A stretch of DNA of 52,725 bases from VRUE01 sp036406595 (lineage in GTDB: Bacteria > Actinomycetota > Thermoleophilia > Solirubrobacterales > 70-9), in contig DASXAR010000048.1 in assembly GCA_036406595.1 (NCBI GenBank), positions 1 to 52,725 of the forward strand. Reading direction: 5' to 3'. Positions within the stretch are counted from its first letter, which is position 1; each line of letters begins with the position of its first letter. A program made the position numbers and the translations under genes. The notes below the pieces were generated by a model. That model did no database searches. It saw nothing but the letters and a program-made list of their open reading frames with translations, and was not told the DNA's origin. Of this stretch, positions 40,596 through 48,857 are shown one piece after another.

Positions 40596-41056
40596 GCGCC
40601 GTTTCCGCTCAGCGCCCGCTCGATTCCCTCGAGCGCTTCGTCGATGATGCGCCCCTGGCCGCCGCGCATCATCGGGGAGCCGAGCCGGGACATGCCGCGC
40701 AGCCTCTGCGAGGAGGTGATCGTCACCGCCGTGCCCTCGCCCTCGGGACGCAGGGCGATCTCGACCGTGGAGCTCCGCAGGTGGCGGGCAAACGGCGACC
40801 CCTCCAGCTCCTGCTCCCAGACGTATCGCTCGCCCTCGGCCGAGCTGACGCAGCGGTAGTCGGCGCGAACCCCCCTGCCCTCGGCCGTTTGGAGCACCTT
40901 GGTCCAGTGGCTGCGGCGGCCGCTGCTCTTGCGATCGACCGCCTCGACCCGCGAGGTTCGGGGCCACCACCGCGGCAGGCTGTAGGGGTCGGAGATCAGC
41001 TCCCAGACCTCTGCCGGGGAAGCCGCAATCGTCCGTCGGCGGCTGACGCGCGGCAC
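40592..41056 (-). CDS. SRPBCC/polyketide-cyclase-like ligand-binding protein
   Basis: A 154-residue START/Bet v1-like fold protein: SRRRTIAASPAEVWELISDP at the start, YSLPRWWPRTSRVEAV, and a C-terminal helix IIDEALEGIERAL. Such proteins bind hydrophobic ligands. It lies 10 nt after ftsR, and its stop overlaps the start of the alkyl-DHAP-synthase-like gene, so it may handle a lipid in the same pathway; that is inference from position. Confidence 0.78.
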   Translation of the reverse strand: MPRVSRRRTIAASPAEVWELISDPYSLPRWWPRTSRVEAVDRKSSGRRSHWTKVLQTAEGRGVRADYRCVSSAEGERYVWEQELEGSPFARHLRSSTVEIALRPEGEGTAVTITSSQRLRGMSRLGSPMMRGGQGRIIDEALEGIERALSGNGA

Positions 41057-41066
41057 CGCCCGGCGG

Positions 41067-41816
41067 TCAGCTGCCGGCGAGCCGGCGCAGGTCGCGGACG
41101 AGGAGCAGGTGCTTGAGGTGGCTGACCGTGGCGGCGAGGCTCTCGAGACTCTCCAGCGCCTCCTTGCGGCGGTCCGGGTTGCGCGACCGCAGCGAGGGAC
41201 CGAGCAGCGTCTCGAGCAGGTTGGTCTCCCGGTCGGCGGAGGAGCGGAAGATCCTCAGGTTGCGGGCGGCAACGCCTACCCGCGACAGCTCGTTCGCGGC
41301 CCGGACGATCTCCCGGTCGGTCTCGTCGTACGCGCTCTTCCCGTCGCGCTTCTCGGGCTGCACGATGCCGAAGTTCTCGAGCTCCGTGACGAGCTCCCCC
41401 CGGGCTCCTGTCTCCTCGATCAGCTCGTCCAGGGTCAGGTAGGCGCTCGAGGAATTGACGAGGATCGCGCGCCGCACCGCGCCTGCCCCGCGCCGGTCGC
41501 CGCCGCCCCCGGTGGCGCCGACCAGGTCGATGTCGCCACCGGCGGCCAGCTCCTGCCGGATCACCCGCAGCGGCAGGAACTCGTCGCGCTGGAGCTTCAG
41601 GATGGTCCGCAGCCTTTCGACGTCGGACTGGCTGTAGAGGCGGTAGCCGCCGGCGGTGCGGCGTGGGCTGAGCAGCTTCTGGTCCTCGAGGTAGCGGATC
41701 TTCGAGATCGAGACGTCGTCGAACTCCGCCTGGAGGATCTTGCAGACGGCGCCGATCGTCAGCGCCTTCCGCGGCCGCGAGTCGCGCTGACGGGGCTGGT
41801 GCTCGGAGACGGCCAC
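41067..41816 (-). CDS. ftsR: MerR-family regulator, FtsR-like
   Basis: A 249-residue MerR-type regulator. The winged helix is at about 18-85 (LTIGAVCKILQAEFDDVSIS, IRYLEDQKLLSPRRTAGGYR). A middle domain (LTLDELIEETGARGELV to IVQPEKRDGKSAYDE) and a C-terminal helical domain follow, the layout of actinobacterial FtsR. FtsR activates ftsZ in corynebacteria. It sits directly after the garA-like gene, as in other actinobacteria, which supports the call. No cysteine-based effector site is obvious. Confidence 0.85.
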   Translation of the reverse strand: MAVSEHQPRQRDSRPRKALTIGAVCKILQAEFDDVSISKIRYLEDQKLLSPRRTAGGYRLYSQSDVERLRTILKLQRDEFLPLRVIRQELAAGGDIDLVGATGGGGDRRGAGAVRRAILVNSSSAYLTLDELIEETGARGELVTELENFGIVQPEKRDGKSAYDETDREIVRAANELSRVGVAARNLRIFRSSADRETNLLETLLGPSLRSRNPDRRKEALESLESLAATVSHLKHLLLVRDLRRLAGS

Positions 41817-41817
41817 C

Positions 41818-42291
41818 CTACTTCTCCAGGAAGCTCAGCTTGTACTTGCCGACCTGGATCTCGTCTCCGTCGGCAAGCCGGTGGGACTCGATCCGCCGCC
41901 GGTTGACGTAGGTGCCGTTGAGCGAGCCGAGGTCGTCGATGTAGAGGCCGTCGCGGCGCCGGACCAGGAGGGCGTGGTTGCGCGAGACGGTGACGTCGTC
42001 GAGGAAGACCCCCGCATCCGGGCTGCGGCCGATGCTGACCCTGTCCTCCTCGACCGTGAAGCTCTCGCCTGCGCGCCCGCCGCCGGCCCTGATCACCAGC
42101 GCCGCTCCGCTCTGCTCGAGGACCTCGTCGATGTCGATCGGCTGCATCTCACCCGTTTCGTCGACCGTGTAGGTCATCGTCGTCGGGTCGTCCTTGCCCT
42201 CGGAAGGGCCCCCGAGGTAAGCGCCGCACTTCTGGCAGTAGTTGGCGCCCTCGGGATTGACGAACCCGCACTCGGGACAGTGGCCGGCCAT
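41818..42291 (-). CDS. garA: GarA/OdhI-like FHA-domain protein with N-terminal zinc ribbon
   Basis: A 157-residue protein. A zinc ribbon (CPECG and CQKCG; Cys5, 8, 19, 22) is followed by a Thr-rich segment DDPTTMTYTVDETGE (Thr37/38/40/42) and a C-terminal FHA domain (VSIGRSPDAGVFL, VSRNHALL, SLNGTYVNRRR). GarA/OdhI bind metabolic enzymes unless their N-terminal Thr is phosphorylated by PknB/PknG; the TT segment here is in the equivalent place. It starts 8 nt after the rsiG-like gene and ends 1 nt before ftsR, so the three are cotranscribed. Confidence 0.88.
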   Translation of the reverse strand: MAGHCPECGFVNPEGANYCQKCGAYLGGPSEGKDDPTTMTYTVDETGEMQPIDIDEVLEQSGAALVIRAGGGRAGESFTVEEDRVSIGRSPDAGVFLDDVTVSRNHALLVRRRDGLYIDDLGSLNGTYVNRRRIESHRLADGDEIQVGKYKLSFLEK

Positions 42292-42299
42292 ATCGCTGC

Positions 42300-42569
42300 T
42301 CAGGCCGCCGGCTCGTCCTCGGGGGGCTGCTTCGCCTTGCCGGCGAGGATTTCGGTGAGCTGGGTGACGTCCTGGCCGGAGATCAGCGAGTCGCCGCTTT
42401 CGCGCTTATGGCGAAGTCGGTTGACCAGCTCGGCGCGCAGGATGTCGATCTTGCCGTGCAGCACGCGCCGCCGGTAGGAGATCTCGTTCTCCTCTTCGGT
42501 CAGGTTGTCGATCAGCTCCTTCAGCTCTTTGTCATCGAGCGAGCCCAGGTCCGGAAAGGTGTCCTCCAT
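42300..42569 (-). CDS. RsiG-like small helical protein with a c-di-GMP-binding-type motif
   Basis: An 89-residue, largely helical, coiled-coil-forming protein (hydrophobic heptads about 12-55). Residues 27-42, ENEISYRRRVLHGKID, match the RsiG motif E(X)3S(X)2R(X)3Q(X)3D as Glu27, Ser31, Arg34, His38 and Asp42, with His in place of Gln. RsiG is a c-di-GMP-armed anti-sigma factor; Streptomyces RsiG has two such motifs, and single-motif homologues that pair as homodimers are known from Rubrobacter. No WhiG-type sigma factor is in this window. It has a Shine-Dalgarno sequence and a TTGAAC-16-TATAAT promoter upstream. Confidence 0.75.
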   Translation of the reverse strand: MEDTFPDLGSLDDKELKELIDNLTEEENEISYRRRVLHGKIDILRAELVNRLRHKRESGDSLISGQDVTQLTEILAGKAKQPPEDEPAA

Positions 42570-42622
42570 GTCCCTCCTATTCGTGCAGGCGACGGTGGCC
42601 TCCGTTGGCCGCTGGCCGCCCG

Positions 42623-42650
42623 ATTATAGGTCGCCGCCGCCAAGGTTCAA
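42623..42650 (-). promoter_or_regulatory. Sigma-70-type promoter for the rsiG-like/garA/ftsR operon
   Basis: On the minus strand TTGAAC (42645-42650) and TATAAT (42623-42628) are 16 nt apart, followed by a leader of about 45 nt with AGGAGG before the ATG at 42569. This is the clearest two-box leadered promoter in the window. The 8-mer AAGGTTCA occurs twice (42643, 42661). Confidence 0.7.
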
Positions 42651-42665
42651 GTCCAGGTTGAAGGT

Positions 42666-43319
42666 TCACGGAGCCTGGCCGTTTTCTTGCGCCACGGCGC
42701 GCACGGCGGCGATCCCGTCCAGGGCGTAGAGAGCCGTCGCGATCACGGCCAGCGCGAGGCCGACGACCAGCATCGCCGCGGGAACCCAGCCTGCGGTCAC
42801 GAGGGCCAGGAAAATGCCACCCATGATCGGGAACACAGAGATCCGCCCCGGCCAGTTGACGGCGATCTCGACCCCGTGCCGCAGCCCGTATTGGGCGAGG
42901 ACGAGCATCACGAGCTCGCGCGCCACGAGCAGGGCCAGCGCCCAGTGCGGCAGGAGGTCGAAGTGCCAGCAGACGACCGCGCCGGAGAGGATCGTCAGCC
43001 GATCGATCAGCGGGTCCATGAGGGCGCCGAGGCGGCTGTACTGGCCGGTGACGCGCGCCAGCAGGCCGTCCACGTAGTCGCCGGCTGCGATCAGCGCGAA
43101 GACGATCGAGGAGCCCGCGCTGCGGCCGTCGCCGCTGTCGAAGGCGAGAAGTAGGAAGAGGGGGATCGCCGCGAGGCGCAGGTAGCCGATCAGGTTGGGG
43201 AGCGTCCAGGGGTGCAGGGGCTCGCCGCCGCGAGTCTGGCGCGGCGCCGGCCCGCTGCGGTCGAGGCCGAGCAGCCTGCGCAGTCTTCCGCGGCCGAACG
43301 GCGCGGCCTCAGGAGCCAT
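42666..43319 (-). CDS. pgsA: CDP-alcohol phosphatidyltransferase (PgsA-like)
   Basis: A 217-residue membrane enzyme, probably making phosphatidylglycerol phosphate from CDP-diacylglycerol and glycerol-3-phosphate. The family motif D-x2-DG-x2-AR-x8-G-x3-D-x3-D is complete: DYVDGLLAR, then G and MDPLID at the right spacing. About five hydrophobic helices. A basic N-terminal tail overlaps the end of proS by 11 nt, so the start may lie further in (HPWTLPNLIGYLRL is where relatives begin). Related phosphatidyltransferases with other alcohols are possible. Confidence 0.85.
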   Translation of the reverse strand: MAPEAAPFGRGRLRRLLGLDRSGPAPRQTRGGEPLHPWTLPNLIGYLRLAAIPLFLLLAFDSGDGRSAGSSIVFALIAAGDYVDGLLARVTGQYSRLGALMDPLIDRLTILSGAVVCWHFDLLPHWALALLVARELVMLVLAQYGLRHGVEIAVNWPGRISVFPIMGGIFLALVTAGWVPAAMLVVGLALAVIATALYALDGIAAVRAVAQENGQAP

Positions 43320-45000
43320 CGTCGCCGGCGAGCAGCTCGAGGGCGCGTCGGGTTGCCTCCTCCACCGGCAGCCGGTGCTCCTCGCCGCTCGCGCGCTCGG
43401 TCGCCTCGACGACGCCCTCGGCGAGGCCGCGGCGTCCGACCACGATGCGGAGAGGGCAGCCGATCAGCTCCGCGTCGGTCAGCTTCTCGCCCGGCCCCAC
43501 GTCGCGGTCGTCGTAGAGGACCGAGGCCGCCGCTCCGCGCAGCTCCTCGTAGAGGTGGTCGGCAACCTCCCGCTCCGGCTCCCCGGCCTTGGCGAGCGAG
43601 ACGAGGTGCAGCTCCCACGGCGCGATCTGCCGCGGCCAGACGATTCCGTGCTGATCGGCGCGCTGCTCGATCGACGCCGCGACGATCCGCGCGGGGCCGA
43701 TCCCGTAGCTCCCCATGACAATCGGCCGTTCGGCGCCCTGCTCGTCGAGGTAGGTCGCGCCGAGCGGCTCCGAGTAGCGGGTCCCGAGCTTGAAGATGTT
43801 GCCGACCTCGATCGCCGGCTCGATCTCGATCGTGCCGCCGCCGGGCGCCGTGTCTCCCGCCTCGACGGTGCGGACGTCGACCTCCTCGAAGGAGAAGTCA
43901 CGTCCCGGTCGGACCCCCCGCAGGTGCGTGTCAACCCGGTTGGCGCCGGCAACGAAGGAGTTGCCGGAGATCGCCGCGTCCTTGAGGATCGGCAGGTCGG
44001 CCCCGACCGGCCCGATGTAGCCGACCGGACCGATCTCAGCCTCGATCTGCTCGGCCTCCGCGAGACGGAAATCGGCACCGAGCGCGTTGCGGAGCTTGAT
44101 GTCGTTGAGCGTGTGATCGCCGCGGATCAGAACGAGTTGCAAGCCCTCGCCGTCGACCACGATGGGCATCGCCTTGATCAGGGCGCCGGGCGGCAGCCCA
44201 AGATGACTCGAAACCTCATCGACCTTTGCCAGGCCCGGGGTGTGGAGGTCCTCCGGGGCGTCGAGCTCGGCGGGCAGCTCAACCGGCTGAGGGTCGGCCG
44301 AGGCGACCTCGATGTTCGCCGCGTAGCCGGGCGCGAGCGCGACCTCGTTCTCGCCCGCCGCGCACGGCGCCATGTACTCGTGGGCGCCCGAGCCCCCCAT
44401 CATGCCGACGTCGGACTCGACCCGATACCAGCGCAGGCCGCAACGATCGAAGATCCGGTCGTAGGCTCCGGCCTGGAGCTCGTAGGAGCGTGCCAGCCCC
44501 TCCTCGTCGCGGTCGAAGGAGTAGGCGTCCTTCATCGTGAACTCGCGCGAGCGCAGCACGCCCGCCCGCGGCCGGGCCTCGTCGCGCTCCTTCGTCTGGA
44601 TGTGGAAGAGCATCAGAGGCAGGTCGCGGTAGGAGCGGATGTCGCGGGCGACGTGGTAGGTGATGCACTCCTCGTGGGTCATCGCCAGCACCATCGGAGC
44701 GCCCCTGCGGTCCTCGAGCTTGAACAGCTCCTCGATCGCGTATCGACCCGTGGTACGCCAGGCCTCGGCCGGCTGCAGGACCGGCATCAGCATCTCCTGG
44801 CAGCCGATTGCCTCCATCTCCTCGCGAAGGATTCCCTCCACCCGGCGGATCGGCCTCCACCCCGCCGGCATGTAGGTCCATAGACCGGCTCCCAGCTGCC
44901 GGATCAGTCCCGCTCGCACCATCAGCTTGTGCGAGATCGCCTCCGCATCCGCCGGTGGGTCCTTGAGGGTGGGAAGGAAGGTCTGGCTCAGCCTGGTCAC
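43309..45000 (-). CDS. proS: Prolyl-tRNA synthetase, bacterial type
   Basis: A 563-residue class II synthetase charging tRNA-Pro. Motif 2 region (TKERDEARPRAGVLRSREFTM when read in pieces: DEARPR and LRSREFTMKDAYSF) and motif 3 (GSYGIGPARIVAA) are present, with the editing-domain insertion between them (about 225-390), and the anticodon-binding domain at the end. Length fits the bacterial type. GTG start at 45000, with TAGGTT 7 nt upstream suggesting its own leaderless promoter; ispG lies 28 nt upstream. Confidence 0.95.
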   Translation of the reverse strand: MTRLSQTFLPTLKDPPADAEAISHKLMVRAGLIRQLGAGLWTYMPAGWRPIRRVEGILREEMEAIGCQEMLMPVLQPAEAWRTTGRYAIEELFKLEDRRGAPMVLAMTHEECITYHVARDIRSYRDLPLMLFHIQTKERDEARPRAGVLRSREFTMKDAYSFDRDEEGLARSYELQAGAYDRIFDRCGLRWYRVESDVGMMGGSGAHEYMAPCAAGENEVALAPGYAANIEVASADPQPVELPAELDAPEDLHTPGLAKVDEVSSHLGLPPGALIKAMPIVVDGEGLQLVLIRGDHTLNDIKLRNALGADFRLAEAEQIEAEIGPVGYIGPVGADLPILKDAAISGNSFVAGANRVDTHLRGVRPGRDFSFEEVDVRTVEAGDTAPGGGTIEIEPAIEVGNIFKLGTRYSEPLGATYLDEQGAERPIVMGSYGIGPARIVAASIEQRADQHGIVWPRQIAPWELHLVSLAKAGEPEREVADHLYEELRGAAASVLYDDRDVGPGEKLTDAELIGCPLRIVVGRRGLAEGVVEATERASGEEHRLPVEEATRRALELLAGDDGS

Positions 45001-45007
45001 GGGGGGA

Positions 45008-45013
45008 AACCTA
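45008..45013 (-). promoter_or_regulatory. Putative -10 box (TAGGTT), leaderless proS
   Basis: TAGGTT on the minus strand lies 7 nt before the GTG at 45000, in the short spacer after ispG. Confidence 0.55.
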
Positions 45014-45028
45014 CCCCGCGGCCGCGCG

Positions 45029-46282
45029 TCAGGCCCTGGTGAAGCGGCGACCGGCAGTCGGCGAGGCGTCCTCGTCGAGGAGGACCCTGTCCGACTCTCC
45101 TCTCTGCGAGGCCTCGTGCTCCATCTGGGCGATGCGCTCCGGGGTGAGGTCGCCGGCGTTCTCCTCCTCGATCCTGGCCAGCCAGGCGGCGCCCTCGTCC
45201 GCCTTCTCCTCGTCCACCTCGACGCCGCCGCGATCGAGCGACTTGTCGATCTCCTCGAAGAGGGCGTCGACGAGCTGGGCCTGCGGGACCTTCCGCAGCG
45301 GCTTTCCGTGGGCGAAGATCAGGCCCTCGTCCTTGGCCCCGGTGATTCCGAAGTCGGCGTGGCTGGCCTCGCCGATCCCGTTGACCGCGCAGCCGAGCAC
45401 GGCCACCTCGACGGGCTCGACGTACCCCTCGAGGCGCCGCTCGATCTCGGCGACCACGGAGTCCATGTCGAACTGGAGCCGGCCGCAGGTCGGGCAGGCG
45501 ATCAGGACCGGGCCACGCTCCCGTAGGTGAAGGGTCTTGAGAATCTCCCAGGCGACCTTCACCTCCTCCTCCGCGTGGAAGGTCGAGAGGCTGATCCGGA
45601 TCGTGTCGCCGATCCCGTCCGCCAGCAGCGTGCCCAGCCCGACCGCGGATTTGAGCGACCCCGACCAGCGCGTGCCAGCCTCGGTGATGCCGAGATGGAG
45701 CGGGTAGGGGATCCTCTCGGAGAGAAGGCGGTTGGCGGCGATCGTGTTCGGAACGTTGGTCGACTTGATCGAGACCTTGAACTCGGTGAATTCGAGGCCC
45801 TCCATCAGCTCGACGAACTCGACCGCAGCGGCGACCAGCGCCTCGACCGGGCTCTCGCGCTCGAGTGCGTGAAGGTGCTTGGGGAGCGAGCCCGAGTTGA
45901 CGCCGATCCGCATCGGCACCCCGGCGGCGGTCGCCCGCTCGGCAACCTCCGCGACTTTCTCGCGGCCGCCGATATTGCCGGGGTTGAGGCGGATGCAGTG
46001 GGCGCCGGCATCGATCGCCTTCAGCGCCAGGGTGTGGTTGAAGTGGATGTCGGCGATCACCGGGATCGGCGACTCGGCGACGATCGTCCGCAGCGCCTCC
46101 ACGTCCCGGTCCCTCGGCACGGCGACGCGGACCAGGTCGGCACCGGCGTCGGCGACCTTGCGGATCTGCTCCATCGTCGCACCGAGGTTCGCCGTCTCGG
46201 TCTTCGTCATCGTCTGCACGGCGACCGGGGCACCGCCCCCGATCGGCACCCCGCCGACGAATATCTGGCGCTTTGAAGCCAT
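45029..46282 (-). CDS. ispG: 4-hydroxy-3-methylbut-2-enyl diphosphate synthase (flavodoxin/ferredoxin)
   Basis: A 417-residue iron-sulfur enzyme of the MEP isoprenoid pathway, converting MEcPP to HMBPP. The N-terminal TIM-barrel part has GGGAPVAVQTMTKTET and HCIRLNPGNIGGREKV; the [4Fe-4S] cysteines lie in CPTCGRLQFD and GCAVNGIGEA. About 50 C-terminal residues (low-complexity, ending SPTAGRRFTRA) extend past the usual end. dxr of the same pathway is 3.7 kb upstream in the same order. TACGCT lies 6 nt before the ATG. Confidence 0.95.
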   Translation of the reverse strand: MASKRQIFVGGVPIGGGAPVAVQTMTKTETANLGATMEQIRKVADAGADLVRVAVPRDRDVEALRTIVAESPIPVIADIHFNHTLALKAIDAGAHCIRLNPGNIGGREKVAEVAERATAAGVPMRIGVNSGSLPKHLHALERESPVEALVAAAVEFVELMEGLEFTEFKVSIKSTNVPNTIAANRLLSERIPYPLHLGITEAGTRWSGSLKSAVGLGTLLADGIGDTIRISLSTFHAEEEVKVAWEILKTLHLRERGPVLIACPTCGRLQFDMDSVVAEIERRLEGYVEPVEVAVLGCAVNGIGEASHADFGITGAKDEGLIFAHGKPLRKVPQAQLVDALFEEIDKSLDRGGVEVDEEKADEGAAWLARIEEENAGDLTPERIAQMEHEASQRGESDRVLLDEDASPTAGRRFTRA

Positions 46283-46288
46283 ATGGGG

Positions 46289-46294
46289 AGCGTA
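46289..46294 (-). promoter_or_regulatory. Putative -10 box (TACGCT), leaderless ispG
   Basis: TACGCT on the minus strand lies 6 nt before the ATG at 46282. Confidence 0.55.
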
Positions 46295-46341
46295 CCGGAG
46301 GCCGGTTAAGCGAAATGTGAACCGATCCCGCCGGTCGCCCG

Positions 46342-46347
46342 TATCCT
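46342..46347 (+). promoter_or_regulatory. Putative -10 box (TATCCT) for the cupredoxin pair
   Basis: TATCCT lies 7 nt before the ATG at 46355. Confidence 0.55.
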
Positions 46348-46354
46348 CGGACAG

Positions 46355-47182
46355 ATGGGGGAGCGAGGGCGCGGAGACAGCTCGTCATCGGGCACCGCGG
46401 CGCGGTGGCGGCCCAGCCTGCTCCGGCGTCCTCTCATCTTCACGATGCTGCTCGCAGCGGCGGCCGCCTTGCACACCGTCGCCACCAGCATCGCCGAGGA
46501 TCCGACCATCGAATCCGCCAGCGCCGGAGCCGGCTTTGCCTGGAAGCCCTCCACCGCCGCGATCGGCACGGGCGGATCGGTGACGTTCAAAAGCACGAGC
46601 GCCGTCATCCCGCACGGGGTCTCCTGGACCGGCGGCCCGGAAACGCCGAGCTGCAGCGGGGTGCCGGTCGATCAGGAAAAAACCAGCTGGAGCGGCAGCT
46701 GCACGTTCGGGCAGGCCGGATCCTACACCTTCGTGTGCACCGTCCACCCGACCGAAATGAAGGGAACGATCACCGTCAGCTCTGGAGGAACCCCCAACCC
46801 GCCACCGCCGACGGGCGAACCCGAATCGCCGCTCGACGGGCCGGCGTCCCGGGCTCTGAAGATCGCAGGGTCCCAGCGGGGCGGATCGGTGCGCGGTTCG
46901 ATCGATCTCACGCGGGCGGGGGCCGCGGGCAGGCTCGAGGTCGATCTGCTCGCGAGGCGGGCGTCGCTGCTCGGCGCCGGCAAGGCCGGCACCGCACGCG
47001 TCGGGAAGCTGGTGCGCTCGAAGCTCAGGATCGGGAAGGTCTCGTTCGCGGTCCCGCTGAAGCGAATGGCCCGCCGCGCGCTGCGCAGCCACGAGCGGCT
47101 CGCGCTGACCGTGAGGGTCCTCCTCAGTCCCCCCGGGCAGAGAACCCTGAAGTTGAGCCGAAAGGTGGTCCTCCATGGCTGA
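46355..47182 (+). CDS. Exported cupredoxin-domain protein
   Basis: A 275-residue exported protein with an N-terminal hydrophobic signal/anchor (about 27-46), a plastocyanin-like domain (about 48-145) and a basic C-terminal beta region of unknown type. Copper-ligand candidates are His in VIPHGVSW, and Cys, His and Met in FVCTVHPTEM. A second cysteine pair (PSCSGVP and GSCTF) may form a disulfide. The next gene begins with the same domain, so the two are paralogues. They overlap by 8 nt and sit on the plus strand between rseP and ispG. Confidence 0.82.
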   Translation: MGERGRGDSSSSGTAARWRPSLLRRPLIFTMLLAAAAALHTVATSIAEDPTIESASAGAGFAWKPSTAAIGTGGSVTFKSTSAVIPHGVSWTGGPETPSCSGVPVDQEKTSWSGSCTFGQAGSYTFVCTVHPTEMKGTITVSSGGTPNPPPPTGEPESPLDGPASRALKIAGSQRGGSVRGSIDLTRAGAAGRLEVDLLARRASLLGAGKAGTARVGKLVRSKLRIGKVSFAVPLKRMARRALRSHERLALTVRVLLSPPGQRTLKLSRKVVLHG

Positions 47183-48827
47183 GCTGCGTTTCAGGGTCCG
47201 CTCTGGCGTGAGGCGGTCCCGGAAGGGCCGCCTGGTGATCCACCTTCTGATGACGGTGGTGCTGGGCGTGGCGCTGCTGTCGGTCGGCGTCGTCAGCGGG
47301 CTGGCCGCCGACGCGACGATCGAAGCCGTGGGCACCACCTCGTGGAGCCCTTCGACGGCTTCAATCAGCCCCGGCGGAGAAGTGGAATTCAAGAACACGA
47401 CCGGGATCGCGCACGGCATCAGATTCCAAAGCCCACCCGCCACCCCGAGTTGCTCGGGCGTGCCGATCGAATCAAGCAGCTCGAGCTGGAGCGGAACATG
47501 CACCTTCGCCCAGGCGGGCGAATACAGCTTCGTCTGCACTGTCCACGCAAATATGACCGGCAAGATCACGGTGGCCGGCCCGCAGGCGCCGGCCGTCACA
47601 ACCGGTTCGGCAAGCGGCGTCAATGACACGGAAGCCACCCTCAACGGCACCGTCAACCCCAAGGGCCAGCCGACCACCTTCCACTTCAAGTACGGCCCGA
47701 CCACCAGCTACGGGCAGGAAACCACCTCAGAATCCGCCGGTGAAGAATCCACGGCCGTATCCAAAGCGGCGTCGATCACGGGGCTTCTGCCCGCAACCAC
47801 CTACCACTTCAAGATGGTCGCCACCAACGGGACGGGAACGACGGAAGGCTCGGATGGCACCTTCACGACCACCGGTCCTCCAGCCGCGACGACGTCGCCG
47901 GCGACGTCGGTCGGCGGGAAGAAAGCGACGCTGGCGGGCTCGGTCAACCCGCGGGGCCATTCCACCGAATACTTCTTCAAATACGGCAAGACGACGTCCT
48001 ATGGAGAAGAAACCGCTCACACCTCCGCCGGTGGGGGCACCAGCAGCGTCCCGGTGACAGTGCCGCTGACCGGGCTCGATCCGGAAGCCACCTACCACTT
48101 CCAACTCGTGGCGGAAAACGAAAAAGGCACCACGATGGGCCTCGACCAGCAGTTCACGACCCTCAGCAAGCCCCTCGCGACAACCGGCCAGGCGAGCCCG
48201 ATCACCGACGTGGGCGCGACGCTGGGCGGCTCCGTCAACGCGCACGGCCAGGAAACGACGTACTTCTTCAACTACGGCACGACCGAAGCCTACGGGCAGA
48301 AAACGACCGCGAAATCCGCCGGCAAAGGCGCCACGAATACGAACGCGTCGGCTCCGGTGACCGGCCTCGAACCCGAGACCACCTACCACTTCCAGATCGT
48401 CGCCGAAAACGAATCCGGCACGACCTCCGGAACGGATCAAACCTTCACCACGACCAGCGCCAGCGAAGAAGAAGAACCACCACCGCCGCCTCCCCCGCCA
48501 CCACCGCCGCCTCCCCCGCCGCCTGTGGTGCCGATACCGGACACCACGATCACCAAGAAGCCGCGAGCCAAGAGCCCGGACCGGACGCCCACCGTGAAGT
48601 TCACCGCGACCGTCGCCGGAGCGTCCTACATGTGCAGCGTCGACAGCAAGGCCTTCAAGGTGTGCCGCTCCCCGTTCACCGCGCCCTCCCTGAAGCCCGG
48701 CCGCCACAGGATCCGGGTGATGGCGGTCGCCGGTGGGGTTGCCGATCCGACGCCGGCCTCGTGCAGCTTCAAGGTCATCGCCAAGAAGGGCAGGAAGAAG
48801 CACAAGAGGCACACCCACCGGCGGTGA
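47175..48827 (+). CDS. Exported cupredoxin and fibronectin-III-repeat protein with Pro-rich stalk
   Basis: A 550-residue exported protein: a signal/anchor (about 20-42), a cupredoxin domain (about 43-135; ligand candidates in IAHGIRF and FVCTVHANM), and three tandem FN3-like repeats of about 95 residues each (ATLNGTVNPKG, ATLAGSVNPRG, ATLGGSVNAHG). Then come a Glu run, a run of 17 prolines and a C-terminal module with MCSVDSKAFKVCRSP (C-x9-C-x-SP), also found in the RTX protein at 5500-7626. It ends in a Lys/Arg/His tail. Probably a surface copper-binding or adhesion protein. Almost all Glu codons are GAA. Confidence 0.84.
   Translation: MAELRFRVRSGVRRSRKGRLVIHLLMTVVLGVALLSVGVVSGLAADATIEAVGTTSWSPSTASISPGGEVEFKNTTGIAHGIRFQSPPATPSCSGVPIESSSSSWSGTCTFAQAGEYSFVCTVHANMTGKITVAGPQAPAVTTGSASGVNDTEATLNGTVNPKGQPTTFHFKYGPTTSYGQETTSESAGEESTAVSKAASITGLLPATTYHFKMVATNGTGTTEGSDGTFTTTGPPAATTSPATSVGGKKATLAGSVNPRGHSTEYFFKYGKTTSYGEETAHTSAGGGTSSVPVTVPLTGLDPEATYHFQLVAENEKGTTMGLDQQFTTLSKPLATTGQASPITDVGATLGGSVNAHGQETTYFFNYGTTEAYGQKTTAKSAGKGATNTNASAPVTGLEPETTYHFQIVAENESGTTSGTDQTFTTTSASEEEEPPPPPPPPPPPPPPPPVVPIPDTTITKKPRAKSPDRTPTVKFTATVAGASYMCSVDSKAFKVCRSPFTAPSLKPGRHRIRVMAVAGGVADPTPASCSFKVIAKKGRKKHKRHTHRR
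48475..48532. repeat. Low-complexity Glu/Pro stalk
   Basis: Imperfect CCx triplets encode 17 consecutive prolines just after a GAA run in the cupredoxin/FN3 protein. Such runs make an extended, possibly variable-length stalk. Confidence 0.8.
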
Positions 48828-48857
48828 TGCGCCCGGTCCGGGCCGGCGGGCGCCCGC

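Noticed and set aside
43195..44883. A 562-codon open frame antisense to proS
   Set aside because: It is a frame shadow of GC-rich codon bias: no recognisable domains, mirrored by the clear proS reading, and full of Leu/Arg/Asp/Glu low-information sequence.
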